Of a stretch of DNA of 64,000 nt, positions 19,737-29,282 are shown one piece after another; within the stretch, counting starts at the first letter, position 1; each line of letters starts with the position of its first letter. The translations under genes and the position numbers were made by a program. The notes beneath the pieces are model-generated. The model saw nothing but the letters and a program-made list of their open reading frames with translations, made no database searches and had not been told where the DNA came from. Origin of the DNA: AP-15 sp963703855 (GTDB taxonomy: Bacteria > Pseudomonadota > Alphaproteobacteria > ATCC43930 > CGMCC-115725); assembly GCA_963703855.1 (NCBI GenBank), contig CAVPFW010000022.1, positions 620,001 through 684,000 on the forward strand, read 5' to 3'.

Positions 19737-19976
19737 CGGCGCTGGCCCTTCCCGTCGCGAGCGGCACGCCGAGCTTGAGCCCGGCGGCGGGCGGAGTCGA
19801 GCCTCGCCGCAGCTATTGTCCGGGTCGGCGAATTGCGCCTATCCTCGCCGCGGCGTTTTGACGCGACATGGCGGGCGACGTCCCTGATCGAAAGGCACAG
19901 GACCGTTCATATCGCCGAAGAACCGAAATCGCCCCGCCGCATCGCCGTCGAAGGGAACGAAGTCGGGAGGATACCG

Positions 19977-21368
19977 ATGCTGGAGCTTCTCGAGCAGCAA
20001 AAAACCCTGACTGTCAACCAATGGAAGATCATCTCCGCCGCGATCCTCGGCGACATGCTCGATTTCTTCGACTTCTTCCTGATCGGATTTGTGCTCGCCT
20101 TCATCGTCGGAGCTTGGCACCTGACTTACGGGCAGTCGGCGTGGATCCTGCTGTCGGCCGGCATCGGCGCCATCCCCGGCGCCTTTTTCTGGGGCTGGAT
20201 GGCCGACAAGATCGGCCGCCGCAAGGTGTTCATCGCCACCGCGCTCAATTTCTCCATCGCCACCGGGATCATGGCGCTGACCCCGGACAAGGGCGGCTGG
20301 ATATTTCTCTCGGTCTTCCGCTTTTTCGTCGGCGCCGGGGTCGCGGGCCTGGTCGTCGTCGACCTGCCGCTGGTGCAGGAATTCGTGCCCTCGTCGAAAC
20401 GCGGCTGGATCGGCGGGCTGGTGACCAGCACGGTGTCGGTCGGCGGCTTTCTCGGTGCCGCGTCGGGGGCCTATCTCGAACCGCTGATCGGGTGGCGCGG
20501 GCTCTTTGTCGTCGGCCTGCTGCCGGCATTGCTGACCCTGCTGATCCGCGCCTGGGTTCCCGAATCGCCGCGCTGGCTGATCGGCAAGGGGCGGCGCGAG
20601 GACGCGCGCCGGTCGATCGCCTGGGCGTTGCAGGTCGACCCGCAGACGATCGAATTGCCGGCGACCTTGCCCGAGGCCGCGCCTACGCCGTGGCGCGAAT
20701 TGTTCAAATACCCGCGCAGCGTGGTGCTGACGGCACTCGTCGGCCTATCGCAGACCAGCGGCGTCGGGCTCGCGCTGTGGGCGACGACGTTGCTGGTGAT
20801 GATCCTGCGGATCAGGCCGAACGAGGCGTCGTTTCTGATGATGTGGGTCGCCGTGTCGGCCTTTGTCGGCCGCCTTTGTTGCTCCTACCTGGCCGACGCG
20901 ATCGGGCGCCGCTGGTCGGGCATCCTCTCCTGCGCCGGCGGGGTCGTGACCCTGATCCTCGCCGGATATCTGGCCAACATGTTCATCGGCACGGTGTCGG
21001 TGTTCTGGCTGATGCTGATGGCCCACAGCTTCTTCGGCGGCGGATCCTATGCGATCATCGCGCCCTATATGGCCGAGGTGTGGCCGACCGGGCTGCGGGC
21101 GAGCGGCATGGGCTTCGGCTACGGCGTCGGCAATCTCGGCAAGATCATCAGCCCGCTCGGGCTGGCGATGATCGTCGGCACCTCGAATTTCGTCAAGCCG
21201 CACGCGACCATCGCCGCGATCTTCCCGGCGATGCTGTTCCTCGCGTTCTGGGCGGCCTTGGCGGCCCTCGCCTTCCTGCTGATCGGCATCGAGACCAGAG
21301 GCCGCTCGATCGAGGAGATCGACCGCGCCCTGACCCGCCCCGCCGCGGCCAAGGCGTCGGCGGCGTAG
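19977..21368 (+). CDS. MFS transporter, metabolite:H+ symporter type (463 aa)
   Basis: A 12-helix major facilitator. The inter-helix 2/3 motif is GWMADKIGRRKVF, a second copy after helix 8 is LADAIGRRWSG, and VPESPRWLIGKGRREDA follows helix 6, as in sugar/aromatic-acid type symporters. I chose the ATG at 19977 (MLELLEQQKTLTVNQWK) because it has a good ribosome-binding site (GGGAGG) six bases upstream; an in-frame extension to 19833 is low-complexity. The helix-1 segment has two Asp in DMLDFFDFF. Substrate unknown. It is divergent from tenA. Confidence 0.85.
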   Translation: MLELLEQQKTLTVNQWKIISAAILGDMLDFFDFFLIGFVLAFIVGAWHLTYGQSAWILLSAGIGAIPGAFFWGWMADKIGRRKVFIATALNFSIATGIMALTPDKGGWIFLSVFRFFVGAGVAGLVVVDLPLVQEFVPSSKRGWIGGLVTSTVSVGGFLGAASGAYLEPLIGWRGLFVVGLLPALLTLLIRAWVPESPRWLIGKGRREDARRSIAWALQVDPQTIELPATLPEAAPTPWRELFKYPRSVVLTALVGLSQTSGVGLALWATTLLVMILRIRPNEASFLMMWVAVSAFVGRLCCSYLADAIGRRWSGILSCAGGVVTLILAGYLANMFIGTVSVFWLMLMAHSFFGGGSYAIIAPYMAEVWPTGLRASGMGFGYGVGNLGKIISPLGLAMIVGTSNFVKPHATIAAIFPAMLFLAFWAALAALAFLLIGIETRGRSIEEIDRALTRPAAAKASAA

Positions 21369-21397
21369 GACTCGATGCGAAAGTCGGGTACGGGTCG

Positions 21398-21532
21398 CCC
21401 CTCACCCCCGGATCTGGTCCGGGGCAGGCTCTCCCGCTATCGCGGGCCCCCTCCTCTCCCGGCTAACGCGGGGCGAGGGATAGTGTCGCGCTCCCTCGCC
21501 CCGCTTGCGGGGAGAGGGCTGGGTGAGGGGCC
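21398..21532. repeat. Palindromic intergenic repeat, family A (copy 1)
   Basis: Between the MFS gene and nrdJ lies CCCCTCACCCCCGG, a CTCTCCCGCTATCGCGGGC hairpin, CTCGCCCCGCTTGCGGGGAGAG and a final GGGTGAGGGG. The outer CCCTCACCC/GGGTGAGGG and the inner CCCTC..CCCCGC/GCGGGG.GAGGG arms recur at three other places in the window. Such elements are common intergenic palindromes in high-GC proteobacteria. It may also end transcription of the converging genes. Confidence 0.75.
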
Positions 21533-21560
21533 GGCTTCGAGCAGAGGCTCGGCAACGGCG

Positions 21561-23936
21561 CTACCCGCATCTCGAATAGTCGCAGCTGGTGCACTGGTCG
21601 CAGCCTTCGATGCGGATCAGCGCGGCCTCGCCGCATTTGGGGCACTGCGCCATCCGCGAGGGCAGCGGCCGCTGGTCCGAGATCAGGGCGCCGCCCACCG
21701 CCGCCTGCTGCTCGACGACCGCCGGCCTGCGGCCCCGCGCCGGCGCCGGCAGAAAGCCGATCTCGATCATATGGCGCTCGATGACGCCGCCGATCGCGGC
21801 CAACAAGGAGGGCACGTACCGGCCGTCCATCCAGGCGCCGCCGCGCGGATCGAACACCGCCTTCATCTCCTCGACCACAAACGACACGTCGCCGCCGCGG
21901 CGAAAGACGGCTGATATCATCCGGGTCAAGGCCACGGTCCAGGCATAGTGCTCCATGTTCTTCGAGTTGATGAACACCTCGAACGGCCGGCGGCGGCCGT
22001 CCTGCACGATGTCGTTCAAGGTGATGTAGAGCGCGTGCTCGCTGTCGGGCCAGCTCAGCTTGTAGGTCTGGCCGGGCAACGCCTCGGGCCGGCTCAAGGG
22101 CTGCGTCATATAGACGACGCCGCCGGCCTCGAAGATGTCGGCTGGCTTTGGCGACGCCGCCGGCGCCGGGGGCGGCAGCGGCAATTCCGGCTGGCGCGAG
22201 GCGGCGCTCCCCGCGGCGGGCGCCTCGGGCTGCGCCGCGAGCACGGCCCCGGTCACCTCGTTCGGGCGGTAGGTGGTGCAGCCCTTGCAGCCTAGCGCGT
22301 AGGCTTGCAGATAGATGTCCTTGAAGCGATCGAACGGGATCTCGGCCGGGACGTTGATCGTCTTCGAGATCGAGCTGTCGACGTGCTTTTGCACCGCCGC
22401 CTGCATGACGAGGTGATCTTCCGGGCTCAGCACCTGGGCGTCGACGAAATAGTCGGGCAATGGCGCGGTCTCGCCCCGGAGTCGCCGGAACCGGCGATAG
22501 GCGTAGTCGGCGATCTCCTCCTCGCGCCGGGTGCCGTCGGGCATCAGCACGTTGCGGGTGTGGCGAAAGCTGAACACCGGCTCGATCCCCGAGGAGACGT
22601 TGTCGGCGAACAGCGAGATCGTCCCGGTCGGCGCGATCGAGGTCAACAGCGCGTTGCGGATGCCGTGCCGGGCGATTTCGGCGCGCACCTCCGGGTCGAG
22701 ACCGGCGATCGTCTCGCCGGCGAGATAGCGCTCGCGATCGAACAGCGGGAACGGGCCCTTTTCGGCCGCGAGCGCCGCCGAGGCGAGATAGGCCTCGCGC
22801 TCGATCACGCCGAGCCATTCCTCGGTCGCGGCGACCGCCGCCGCCGAGCCGTAGCGCAGCCCGCACAGGATCAGCGCGTCGGCGAGCCCGGTGACCCCGA
22901 GCCCGATGCGCCGCTTCTGCAGCGCCTCCTCCTGTTGCTGCGGCAATGGAAACTGCGAGATGTCGACGACGTCATCCATCATCCGCACGCAATCCGGCAC
23001 CAGCCGACGCAGCCGGTCGAGGTCGAGCCGCGCCTCGGGGGTGAACGGGGCTTCGACTAGGCTGGCCAGATTGATCGAGCCCAACAGGCAGGCGCCATAA
23101 GGCGGCAATGGCTGCTCACCGCAGGGATTGGTCGCCGTTATTGTTTCGCAGTACCATAGGTTGTTTCGCTGGTTGATGCGGTCGATAAAGATCACGCCGG
23201 GCTCGGCATAGGCCCAGGTCGCCCGCATGATCTTGTCCCACAGCTCGCGCGCCGGCAGCACCTTGGCCACCGTGCCGGCAAAGGACAATTCCCACGGCGC
23301 ATTGGCCTCGACCGCCTGCATCAACGTGTCGGTGACCAGCACCGAGAGGTTGAACATGCGCAGCCTGCCGGGCTCGCGCTTGGCCTCGATAAAGGCCTCG
23401 ATGTCGGGATGGTCGCAGCGCAAAGTCGCCATCATCGCCCCGCGGCGGTAGCCGGCGCTCATGATCGTGCGGCACATCGCGTCCCACACATCCATGAACG
23501 AGAGCGGCCCCGACGCGTCGGCGCCGACCCCTTTGACCGGCGCGCCGCGCGGCCTGAGGCTCGAGAAATCGTAACCGATGCCGCCGCCCTGCTGCATCGT
23601 CAGCGCCGCCTCGCGCAGATGGGCAAAGATCCCGCCCATGTCGTCGGGGATCCTTCCCATCACGAAACAGTTGAACAAGGTCACCGAGCGGCTGCTGCCG
23701 GCGCCGGCGACGACCCGACCCGCCGGCAGAAACTTGAAGTCGGTCATCGCCTGATAAAAGCGCTCGGCCCACAGCGCAGGATCGCGCTCGGCGACGGCGA
23801 TTGCCTTCGCCACCCGGCGCCAGGTGTCCTCGATCGTCTTGTCGAGCGGCTCGCCCGGCACATCGCCATTGGCCGGCGCCCGCAGACGATATTTCATGTC
23901 CCAGATACGCTGCGAGATCGCGCCGACGACAGCCAT
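21561..23936 (-). CDS. nrdJ: Adenosylcobalamin-dependent (class II) ribonucleotide reductase (791 aa)
   Basis: This enzyme reduces ribonucleotides to deoxyribonucleotides using a B12-derived radical and needs no oxygen or separate radical subunit. The active-site motif NPCGEQPLPP puts Asn, Cys and Glu at 270, 272 and 274. The redox Cys region SVTLFNCFVMGRIPDD, the GGGIGYDFSSLRPRG loop and FGVTG-like RIGLGVTGLADALILCG are present. The C-terminus carries a four-Cys tail (CPKCGEAALIRIEGCDQC, then TSCDYSRCG) that re-reduces the active site. Length and motifs are complete. No cobalamin riboswitch is evident in the ~100 bases upstream. Confidence 0.95.
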   Translation of the reverse strand: MAVVGAISQRIWDMKYRLRAPANGDVPGEPLDKTIEDTWRRVAKAIAVAERDPALWAERFYQAMTDFKFLPAGRVVAGAGSSRSVTLFNCFVMGRIPDDMGGIFAHLREAALTMQQGGGIGYDFSSLRPRGAPVKGVGADASGPLSFMDVWDAMCRTIMSAGYRRGAMMATLRCDHPDIEAFIEAKREPGRLRMFNLSVLVTDTLMQAVEANAPWELSFAGTVAKVLPARELWDKIMRATWAYAEPGVIFIDRINQRNNLWYCETITATNPCGEQPLPPYGACLLGSINLASLVEAPFTPEARLDLDRLRRLVPDCVRMMDDVVDISQFPLPQQQEEALQKRRIGLGVTGLADALILCGLRYGSAAAVAATEEWLGVIEREAYLASAALAAEKGPFPLFDRERYLAGETIAGLDPEVRAEIARHGIRNALLTSIAPTGTISLFADNVSSGIEPVFSFRHTRNVLMPDGTRREEEIADYAYRRFRRLRGETAPLPDYFVDAQVLSPEDHLVMQAAVQKHVDSSISKTINVPAEIPFDRFKDIYLQAYALGCKGCTTYRPNEVTGAVLAAQPEAPAAGSAASRQPELPLPPPAPAASPKPADIFEAGGVVYMTQPLSRPEALPGQTYKLSWPDSEHALYITLNDIVQDGRRRPFEVFINSKNMEHYAWTVALTRMISAVFRRGGDVSFVVEEMKAVFDPRGGAWMDGRYVPSLLAAIGGVIERHMIEIGFLPAPARGRRPAVVEQQAAVGGALISDQRPLPSRMAQCPKCGEAALIRIEGCDQCTSCDYSRCG

Positions 23937-24035
23937 GACCGAAACTTCCTCCTACCGACGGCACTTTACCACAGTCCCCGACACTCGTTTCGGCCGGACT
24001 TCCCGCTCGGTGCCGGTTGCGCTAAATTTCCGAGG

Positions 24036-24523
24036 ATGACCATGACGCCCCACTCGCTCCCCGACCGCTCTACGAGGAAGATTTCTACGCCTGGACCCAG
24101 CAGCAGGCGGGGCTGCTGCGGCGTCTGCCGGCGGTCGGCAACGAGCTCGACCTTGAAAACATAGCCGAGGAGATCGAAAGTTTGGGACGCAGCGATCTGC
24201 GCGCGGCGCGTTCGCTGTGCCAGCACGTTATCGAGCATTTCCTGAAGCTCGAATATTCCGGGCTCGACGAGCCGGCCGGACATTGGCCCGATGAGATCGT
24301 CGAATGGCGTCTTCAGCTGGAGCAGATCCTGACGCGCAGCATCGAGGCGAAACTCGACCTGCCCGGATGCTACAAGGCCGCGCTCAGGCTGGTGCGCCGG
24401 CTCGAACACGATGTGCCGGGGCTGATGGGCCGCCTGCCGACGCAATGCCTCTACTCGCTCGAGCAGATCGTCAGCGGCGGTGACGAGGACTGGTTTCCTC
24501 CGCCCCGCGAGCAAGCCCCCTGA
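24036..24523 (+). CDS. DUF29 family protein, frameshifted near the start
   Basis: After an ATG at 24036 the reading frame breaks near 24068. Adding one C gives LYEEDFYAWTQQQAGLLRRL, followed by LENIAEEIESLGRSDLRAAR and a helical body to the TGA at 24521-24523. YEEDF..W...Q...LR followed by D..N..EEIE.LG is the signature of the DUF29 family (about 150 residues), whose function is not established. The end of the gene overlaps the convergent plsC gene by 53 bp. The frameshift is probably an error, since the rest is well conserved. Confidence 0.8.
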
Positions 24524-25268
24524 GCGGGCCTGCCGTGGCGGCGCCGAACCGCGCGCCTCCGGCCTCGCGCTCCAGCGCGGCGCTTGCTGTCTCGATGCGC
24601 TGTTCGAGCTCGGCCATCAGCCGGCGCCGCGGCCGGCCCGGCGGGATCGGTTCGAGAAATTCGAGGACGATGCGCCCCGGCCGCTTGACAAAGGCTCGCC
24701 GCCCCCAGAAGAGGCCGGAATTGACGGCCGCCGGAACCAGCGGCAGGCCCAGCGCCAAGTAGAGCGCGGCAACCCCAGGCTGATATGGCACCGACTCTCC
24801 CGGCGCTACCCGCGTCCCCTGAGGGAAGATCGCGATCGGGCACCCCTCGGCCGCCGCCACCCGGGCCGCCGCGACCATAGAGCGCAACGCCCCGGCGCCG
24901 GCCTTGCGGTCGATTCCGATCGAGCCGGCGCGCGCCGCGTACCACCCATAGACGGGGAGAGACAGAAGCTCGCGCTTGACGACGACTGCGGGGTCGCCGA
25001 GCACGACCGGAAGGATCAGCGCATCCCACGCGGATTGATGCTTCATTGCGATGACGCAGCCACCCGGTGGAATGCGATCGAGCCCGCGGATCTCGTGGCC
25101 GAGGCCGACGACAACGCGGAGCAGAAGCAGCGCGCCCTGGGCCCAAAACCGGCCGAAGGCCATCGCCGCCGCCCGCGGCGCCAACAGAAACGGCAACCCG
25201 ATCGTGCCGAGAATCGCGGTCCAGGCAATGAAGGCGAGATTGAAAGCCAGCGCCCTCGCCCAGCTCAT
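24471..25268 (-). CDS. plsC: 1-acyl-sn-glycerol-3-phosphate acyltransferase (PlsC-like, 265 aa)
   Basis: This enzyme acylates lysophosphatidic acid to phosphatidic acid in membrane lipid synthesis. An N-terminal hydrophobic segment (about 7-55) is followed by the acyltransferase motifs: KHQSAWDALILP (the HX4D motif), a YGWYAARAGSIGIDRK region and IFPQGTRVAPGE (the substrate-binding EGTR-like block, here QGTR). The ATG at 25268 overlaps the stop of the upstream ydcF-like gene by four bases, so the two are translated together. Confidence 0.9.
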   Translation of the reverse strand: MSWARALAFNLAFIAWTAILGTIGLPFLLAPRAAAMAFGRFWAQGALLLLRVVVGLGHEIRGLDRIPPGGCVIAMKHQSAWDALILPVVLGDPAVVVKRELLSLPVYGWYAARAGSIGIDRKAGAGALRSMVAAARVAAAEGCPIAIFPQGTRVAPGESVPYQPGVAALYLALGLPLVPAAVNSGLFWGRRAFVKRPGRIVLEFLEPIPPGRPRRRLMAELEQRIETASAALEREAGGARFGAATAGPLRGLARGAEETSPRHRR

Positions 25269-25906
25269 CGCCGCACCTCGGCCTCGAGCGGCTCCGCACC
25301 GGGAGGTTGCGGGCGCTCGACCAGAGCGCGGAACAGCGCCGCCAAGTATTTGCCGTATTCGCCGATCAGCAGTCCCGCCGTTCCGCGCCACGCCCACCAA
25401 TGCTGCGGCTTGACCCGCTCGGGGAAGACCGGATGCGGAACGATCTCAATGTCCGGCATCGCGCGTTCGAATTCGAGGCGGCTGCGCGGCATGTGGTACC
25501 AGGCGGTGACCAGGCGCAGGCTGTGATAGCCCCGGCGCCGCATCCAGTGCGCGGTCTCCTGCGCGTTCCCCTCGGTGTTTTCGGCCTCGTGGCCGAGCGC
25601 GATGCAGCATGCGAGCCATTGCGGCGCGTCCCCCGAGACCCGCAGCAATTCATCGAGATCGACCCGCTGATCGACGCCGGACACGAACAGCTCGCGCCCT
25701 TTGCCTTCGCGCATCAGGTCGATGCCGCTCTGCAGCCGCAGGCTGCCGCCGGTCAGCACGACGATCGCATCGGTCGGAGCCGCCCGGTTCTCGGCGGCCG
25801 GTGGGCTCGCGAACCAAGCAAGACCGGCTAGCGCGAGCGCGCACAGGCCAGCGCTCAAAACCGCGGCCGGGCGCAGCGCACCTCGCGTCGGTCTCAACCG
25901 CGGCAT
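25265..25906 (-). CDS. YdcF/DUF218 family membrane-anchored protein (213 aa)
   Basis: A single N-terminal membrane segment (about 12-32) precedes a DUF218 domain with DAIVVLTGGSLRLQSGIDLM, ELFVSGVD, HEAENTEGNAQETAHWM and LRLVTAWYHMPRSRLEFE. The family includes SanA and YdcF and is linked to cell-envelope carbohydrate or peptidoglycan processes; the reaction is not known. I chose the ATG at 25906 just before the membrane helix; another in-frame ATG at 25957 is possible. The gene is coupled to plsC by an ATGA overlap, consistent with an envelope role. Confidence 0.85.
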   Translation of the reverse strand: MPRLRPTRGALRPAAVLSAGLCALALAGLAWFASPPAAENRAAPTDAIVVLTGGSLRLQSGIDLMREGKGRELFVSGVDQRVDLDELLRVSGDAPQWLACCIALGHEAENTEGNAQETAHWMRRRGYHSLRLVTAWYHMPRSRLEFERAMPDIEIVPHPVFPERVKPQHWWAWRGTAGLLIGEYGKYLAALFRALVERPQPPGAEPLEAEVRR

Positions 25907-25974
25907 GCCGGCCCGCGGCGGCCGCGCATGAACGTGCCCGCCGCTCTCCATGCCCATCGAGGTCTCGCCAGGCC

Positions 25975-27198
25975 TCAGGCGGGGGCCTGGCCGCTGATCA
26001 GCGGGCCGAACAGCTGCCAGCGCGCGCCGTCGAACCGCCCCATCTGGATCTGCTTGATCGGGGCGAAATCGGTCGGGCTGGTGTTGATCTCGATCCCGGG
26101 CAGCATCATCGGCACCCTGAAATGGTGCAGGTTTGCCGCCTGCGCCATGATGTTCTCGCGGGTCAGGTCGTCGCCGCACTGTTTGAGCACCTGGACCAGG
26201 GTCTGGCAGAAAGACGGGCCGATGACGTTGCCGGCATCGGTCTTGTCGCCGCCGGGATAGTATTTGTCCATAAACGCGACCCATTGCTGATAGCCGGGGT
26301 CGGTCTTCCACTGTGGGTCGGTCGGGTCCTTCATGTAGAAATCCGAGACGATGTCCTTGGCGTTCTGCGGGCCCGCGGGCTTCAAGGTGGCACCGACCGA
26401 ATTTCCGACGGAGCTCAGGATGTGCAGCGGTTTCCATTCGATTTCCACCGCCTTGCGGATCGCCTGCGCCGCGAATTTCGGGATCGCGGTGTTGACGAAG
26501 ACGTCGGCGCCGGCCGATTTCATGCCGATGATCTGCGAGTCGATCGTCGGATCGGTCGTCTCGTAGGGTGCGGCGAGAACGATCATCTTGGCCTTGTCGC
26601 CGAGACCGTCGGTCACCCCCTTGAGATAATCCTTTCCGAAATCGTCGTTCTGGTAGAGCAGCCCGATCTTGCCGTCCGGCTTGTGGGCAAGGATATAGGC
26701 CGCATAGGCATGCCCCTCGCTCTGGTAATTGGGCTGCCAACCGATCGTCCACGGAAAGCGCTTGGGGTCGTTCCATTTGGTGGCGCCGGTGGCGACGAAC
26801 AGCTGCGGCACCTTTTTCTGGTTCATGTAGCGCTGGATCGCCGAGTTGGTCGGTGTGCCGAGCGGGCTCATCACCAGCAGCACGCCGTCCTGCTCGACCA
26901 GCTTGCGCACCTGCTCGACCGTCTTGGGCGGGCTGTACGCGTCGTCGTAGGAGATGAAGTCGATGCTGCGGCCGTTGACGCCGCCCTGGTCGTTCAGCAT
27001 TTTGAAGTATGCGGTCTCGGACTTGGCGATCGTCCCGTAGGAGGAGGCCGGCCCGCTGTAAGGCCCAGTATTGCCGATCTTGATCGCGGTGTCGGTGACG
27101 CCGGGGCCGTAATTCTTCGCGGCGCGGGCCGGGATCTGCGTCAGCGCCACAGCGACGGGCGCCGCGGCGAGAATCGATCGGCGGGTAAATCTTCTCAT
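25975..27198 (-). CDS. livK: Branched-chain amino-acid type ABC transporter substrate-binding protein (407 aa)
   Basis: This periplasmic binding protein feeds the LivHMGF importer. The signal peptide begins MRRFTRRSILAAAPVAVALT and ends ARA; the paired arginines suggest possible Tat export. The mature part has the Leu/Ile/Val-binding fold: DTAIKIGNTGPYSGPASSYG, FISYDDAYSPPKTVEQVRKL, then IGLLYQNDDFGKDYLKG and DPTIDSQIIGMKSAGADVF. It is the last gene of the minus-strand operon and its ATG overlaps the livM stop. Liv-type proteins bind many amino acids, amides or aromatic acids, so the ligand is open; the gene symbol states the family only. Confidence 0.88.
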   Translation of the reverse strand: MRRFTRRSILAAAPVAVALTQIPARAAKNYGPGVTDTAIKIGNTGPYSGPASSYGTIAKSETAYFKMLNDQGGVNGRSIDFISYDDAYSPPKTVEQVRKLVEQDGVLLVMSPLGTPTNSAIQRYMNQKKVPQLFVATGATKWNDPKRFPWTIGWQPNYQSEGHAYAAYILAHKPDGKIGLLYQNDDFGKDYLKGVTDGLGDKAKMIVLAAPYETTDPTIDSQIIGMKSAGADVFVNTAIPKFAAQAIRKAVEIEWKPLHILSSVGNSVGATLKPAGPQNAKDIVSDFYMKDPTDPQWKTDPGYQQWVAFMDKYYPGGDKTDAGNVIGPSFCQTLVQVLKQCGDDLTRENIMAQAANLHHFRVPMMLPGIEINTSPTDFAPIKQIQMGRFDGARWQLFGPLISGQAPA

Positions 27199-28271
27199 GT
27201 TGTCGTCCTCCCTCCAGAGCGTGTGGTCAAAGAACGCCGGGCATGCGCCAGACGCGCACCGAGAAGCCGTGCAAAACCGGCCGCGCCCGACGGCATGATA
27301 AAGATCACCAGCAGCAGAATGACGCCATAGATCGCGCCCGAGAGCCCGGTCGATACGCGCTCGGCGAGGTTCGGCACGAACAGCACGAACACGCCGCCGA
27401 ACAGGCTTCCGGGGATCGAGCCGACGCCGCCGACGACGAGCCCGACCAGGAACGAGATGGACAGCAGAAACGGGAAACTGTCGGGTCCGACAAATTGGAT
27501 GACGATCGCGCCGAGCGCGCCGGCAACACCGGTATAGAGCGCGCTGACGCCAAATGTCAGCGTCTTGTAGAGCGAGGAGTTGATCCCCATCGCCGCCGCC
27601 GCGGTCGGATGGTCGCGGATTGCCATGATCGCCCGGCCGGTGCGGCTTCTGACCAGGCTCGCCGCCCCGGCAAACAGCGCCAGCAGCACCGCCAGGGTGA
27701 AGTAATACAGCCACTGATCGGCGTTGAGCGGCAGGCCGGCGGGCGGGTCGGGCTTCAACAGCGCAATCCCCTGCACGCCCCCGGTCAAGGGTTCGAGCGG
27801 TTGGAACTTCAGGATCTGCGGCAGCGCGGTGGCCAAGGCAAAGGTGGCGAGCGCCAGATATATCCCTTGCAGCCGCAGCGCCGGCAATCCAAACAGGACG
27901 CCGACGATAAAGCATACCGCACCGGCGCAAGGCAATGTCCAATAATAATCGATATTATAATTCATCAGGATCGCTGAAGTGTAGGCGCCGATCCCGTAAA
28001 ACGCGCTGTGCCCGAGCGAAAATTGCCCGTTGAACCCGGTCAACAGGTTGAGGCCGAGAATCGCCAACCCGTAAATCATCACCAGGGTCAGCTGGAAGGT
28101 GATGAAGCTCGGTGTGAGGACAGGCGCGGCCAGCGCCGCAATAAGGGTCGCGCCGATGGCAAGCTGGCGGGTGCTCGGGCGCGCGATCAAGGTCCCGGGT
28201 GAGATGGTGGCCGCGGGCCCCGGCCGGGCCGGGCCTTCGAAGGCGATCGTCTCGCGCTCGGGCAAGGTCAT
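27195..28271 (-). CDS. livM: Branched-chain amino-acid type ABC transporter permease LivM (358 aa)
   Basis: Inner-membrane permease with a hydrophilic N-terminus (about 1-35) and roughly ten helices. The family motifs are LNLLTGFNGQFSLGHSAFYGIGAY and the EAA-like loop SLVRSRTGRAIMAIRDHPTAAAAMGINSSLYK, which contacts the ATPases. The start overlaps the livH stop, and its stop overlaps the livK start, both by ATGA. The intact frame and complete motifs support a working transporter. Confidence 0.93.
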   Translation of the reverse strand: MTLPERETIAFEGPARPGPAATISPGTLIARPSTRQLAIGATLIAALAAPVLTPSFITFQLTLVMIYGLAILGLNLLTGFNGQFSLGHSAFYGIGAYTSAILMNYNIDYYWTLPCAGAVCFIVGVLFGLPALRLQGIYLALATFALATALPQILKFQPLEPLTGGVQGIALLKPDPPAGLPLNADQWLYYFTLAVLLALFAGAASLVRSRTGRAIMAIRDHPTAAAAMGINSSLYKTLTFGVSALYTGVAGALGAIVIQFVGPDSFPFLLSISFLVGLVVGGVGSIPGSLFGGVFVLFVPNLAERVSTGLSGAIYGVILLLVIFIMPSGAAGFARLLGARLAHARRSLTTRSGGRTTT

Positions 28272-29146
28272 ACCCGGCTGACCGCGGCACGGCCGAAAAT
28301 CCCGGCCGGCCGCACCATCAGCACGGCCACGATCACCATCAGCGCGATCGTCAGCTTCAGCTCGCGCCCGACATAGGGGACGAAAGTTCCGGCGAGGTTT
28401 TCGATGACCCCGACGGCAAAGCCGCCGGCGACGGCGCCGCCCGGGCTTGACAGCCCGCCGAGGACGGCGCCGGCAAAGCCGTAGAGTAACACGCCCAGCA
28501 TCATGTTGGGCTCGAGAAACACGACCGGTGCGATCAGCATGCCGGCAACCGCCCCGATCGCCGCCGACATGCCCCAGCCGAGGGCGATCATCCAGCCGAC
28601 GCGGATGCCGACGAGCCGCGCCGATTGCGGGTTCGCCGCCGCGGCGCGCATGGCGAGCCCGAGGCGGGAGCCGCGGAAGAATAAATAGAGCAGCGCCAGC
28701 ATGACCAGGGTAACCCCGATCATCCCGGCCTGGTGGGTGCTGAGCAGGCTGCTGCCGAAAAAGGGCTTTGTGCCGAACGAGCTTGGGAACGTCTTGATGT
28801 TGAAATCCCAGATCTCGCCGTCAAGGCTGTTCAGGATGCTGAAGAGGGCGATGAAGGCGACCAGCTGGCTCAGGATCGGGGCGTTGTGGATCGGTCTGAA
28901 CAAGATCCGCTCGACGAGGATGCCGCCGACAAAAGACAACGCCACGGCGACGCCAAACGCGACCCAGTACGGCCAGCCCCACTCAATCATCTGCCAGGCG
29001 AGAAACGTCGAGAACGTCGCCATCTCGCCCTGCGCGAAGTTGAGATGGTCGATCGCCTGGTAGATCATCACCACCGCGAGGGCCATCGTCGCATAGATGG
29101 CGCCGGTTGCGAGCCCGGCCAGCACCTGTTGCAGCAGCAGCTCCAT
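28268..29146 (-). CDS. livH: Branched-chain amino-acid type ABC transporter permease LivH (292 aa)
   Basis: The partner permease to LivM. It starts MELLLQQVLAGLATGAIYAT and carries the LivH hallmarks AIDHLNFAQGEMATFSTFLAW and the cytoplasmic coupling loop FFRGSRLGLAMRAAAANPQSARLVGIRV. It is very hydrophobic, about eight helices. It lies 136 bp from the ATPase gene livF, separated by a palindromic repeat, so transcription may be modulated between the ATPase and permease halves of the operon. Confidence 0.94.
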   Translation of the reverse strand: MELLLQQVLAGLATGAIYATMALAVVMIYQAIDHLNFAQGEMATFSTFLAWQMIEWGWPYWVAFGVAVALSFVGGILVERILFRPIHNAPILSQLVAFIALFSILNSLDGEIWDFNIKTFPSSFGTKPFFGSSLLSTHQAGMIGVTLVMLALLYLFFRGSRLGLAMRAAAANPQSARLVGIRVGWMIALGWGMSAAIGAVAGMLIAPVVFLEPNMMLGVLLYGFAGAVLGGLSSPGGAVAGGFAVGVIENLAGTFVPYVGRELKLTIALMVIVAVLMVRPAGIFGRAAVSRV

Positions 29147-29176
29147 TGCCGCCCTTATCGATCCGATCCGATGTGG

Positions 29177-29244
29177 CCCCTCACCCCAGGCTTCTCCCCG
29201 CCCGCGGGGAGAGGGCTGGACCCGCGCACCGCCAGGTGAGGGGC
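29177..29244. repeat. Palindromic intergenic repeat, family A (copy 2)
   Basis: CCCCTCACCCC, then a 9-bp stem TCTCCCCGC/GCGGGGAGA around a two-base loop, then GGTGAGGGGC. It lies within the liv operon between livF and livH. The arms match the other family A copies. In the transcript it would form a stable hairpin that could stabilise mRNA ends or attenuate transcription. Confidence 0.75.
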
Positions 29245-29282
29245 GGCAAGCGACGAGTGGCGCTCATAGCTCTCAGCAAGTT

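Noticed and set aside
23937..24035. A possible cobalamin riboswitch upstream of nrdJ
   Set aside because: Only about 100 bases are available and no B12-box-like sequence was seen; class II reductases do not need one.
25265..26776. A long minus-strand frame fusing the ydcF-like protein to sequence inside the livK gene
   Set aside because: The upstream part is a shifted reading of livK. The ydcF-like protein has its own start near 25906.
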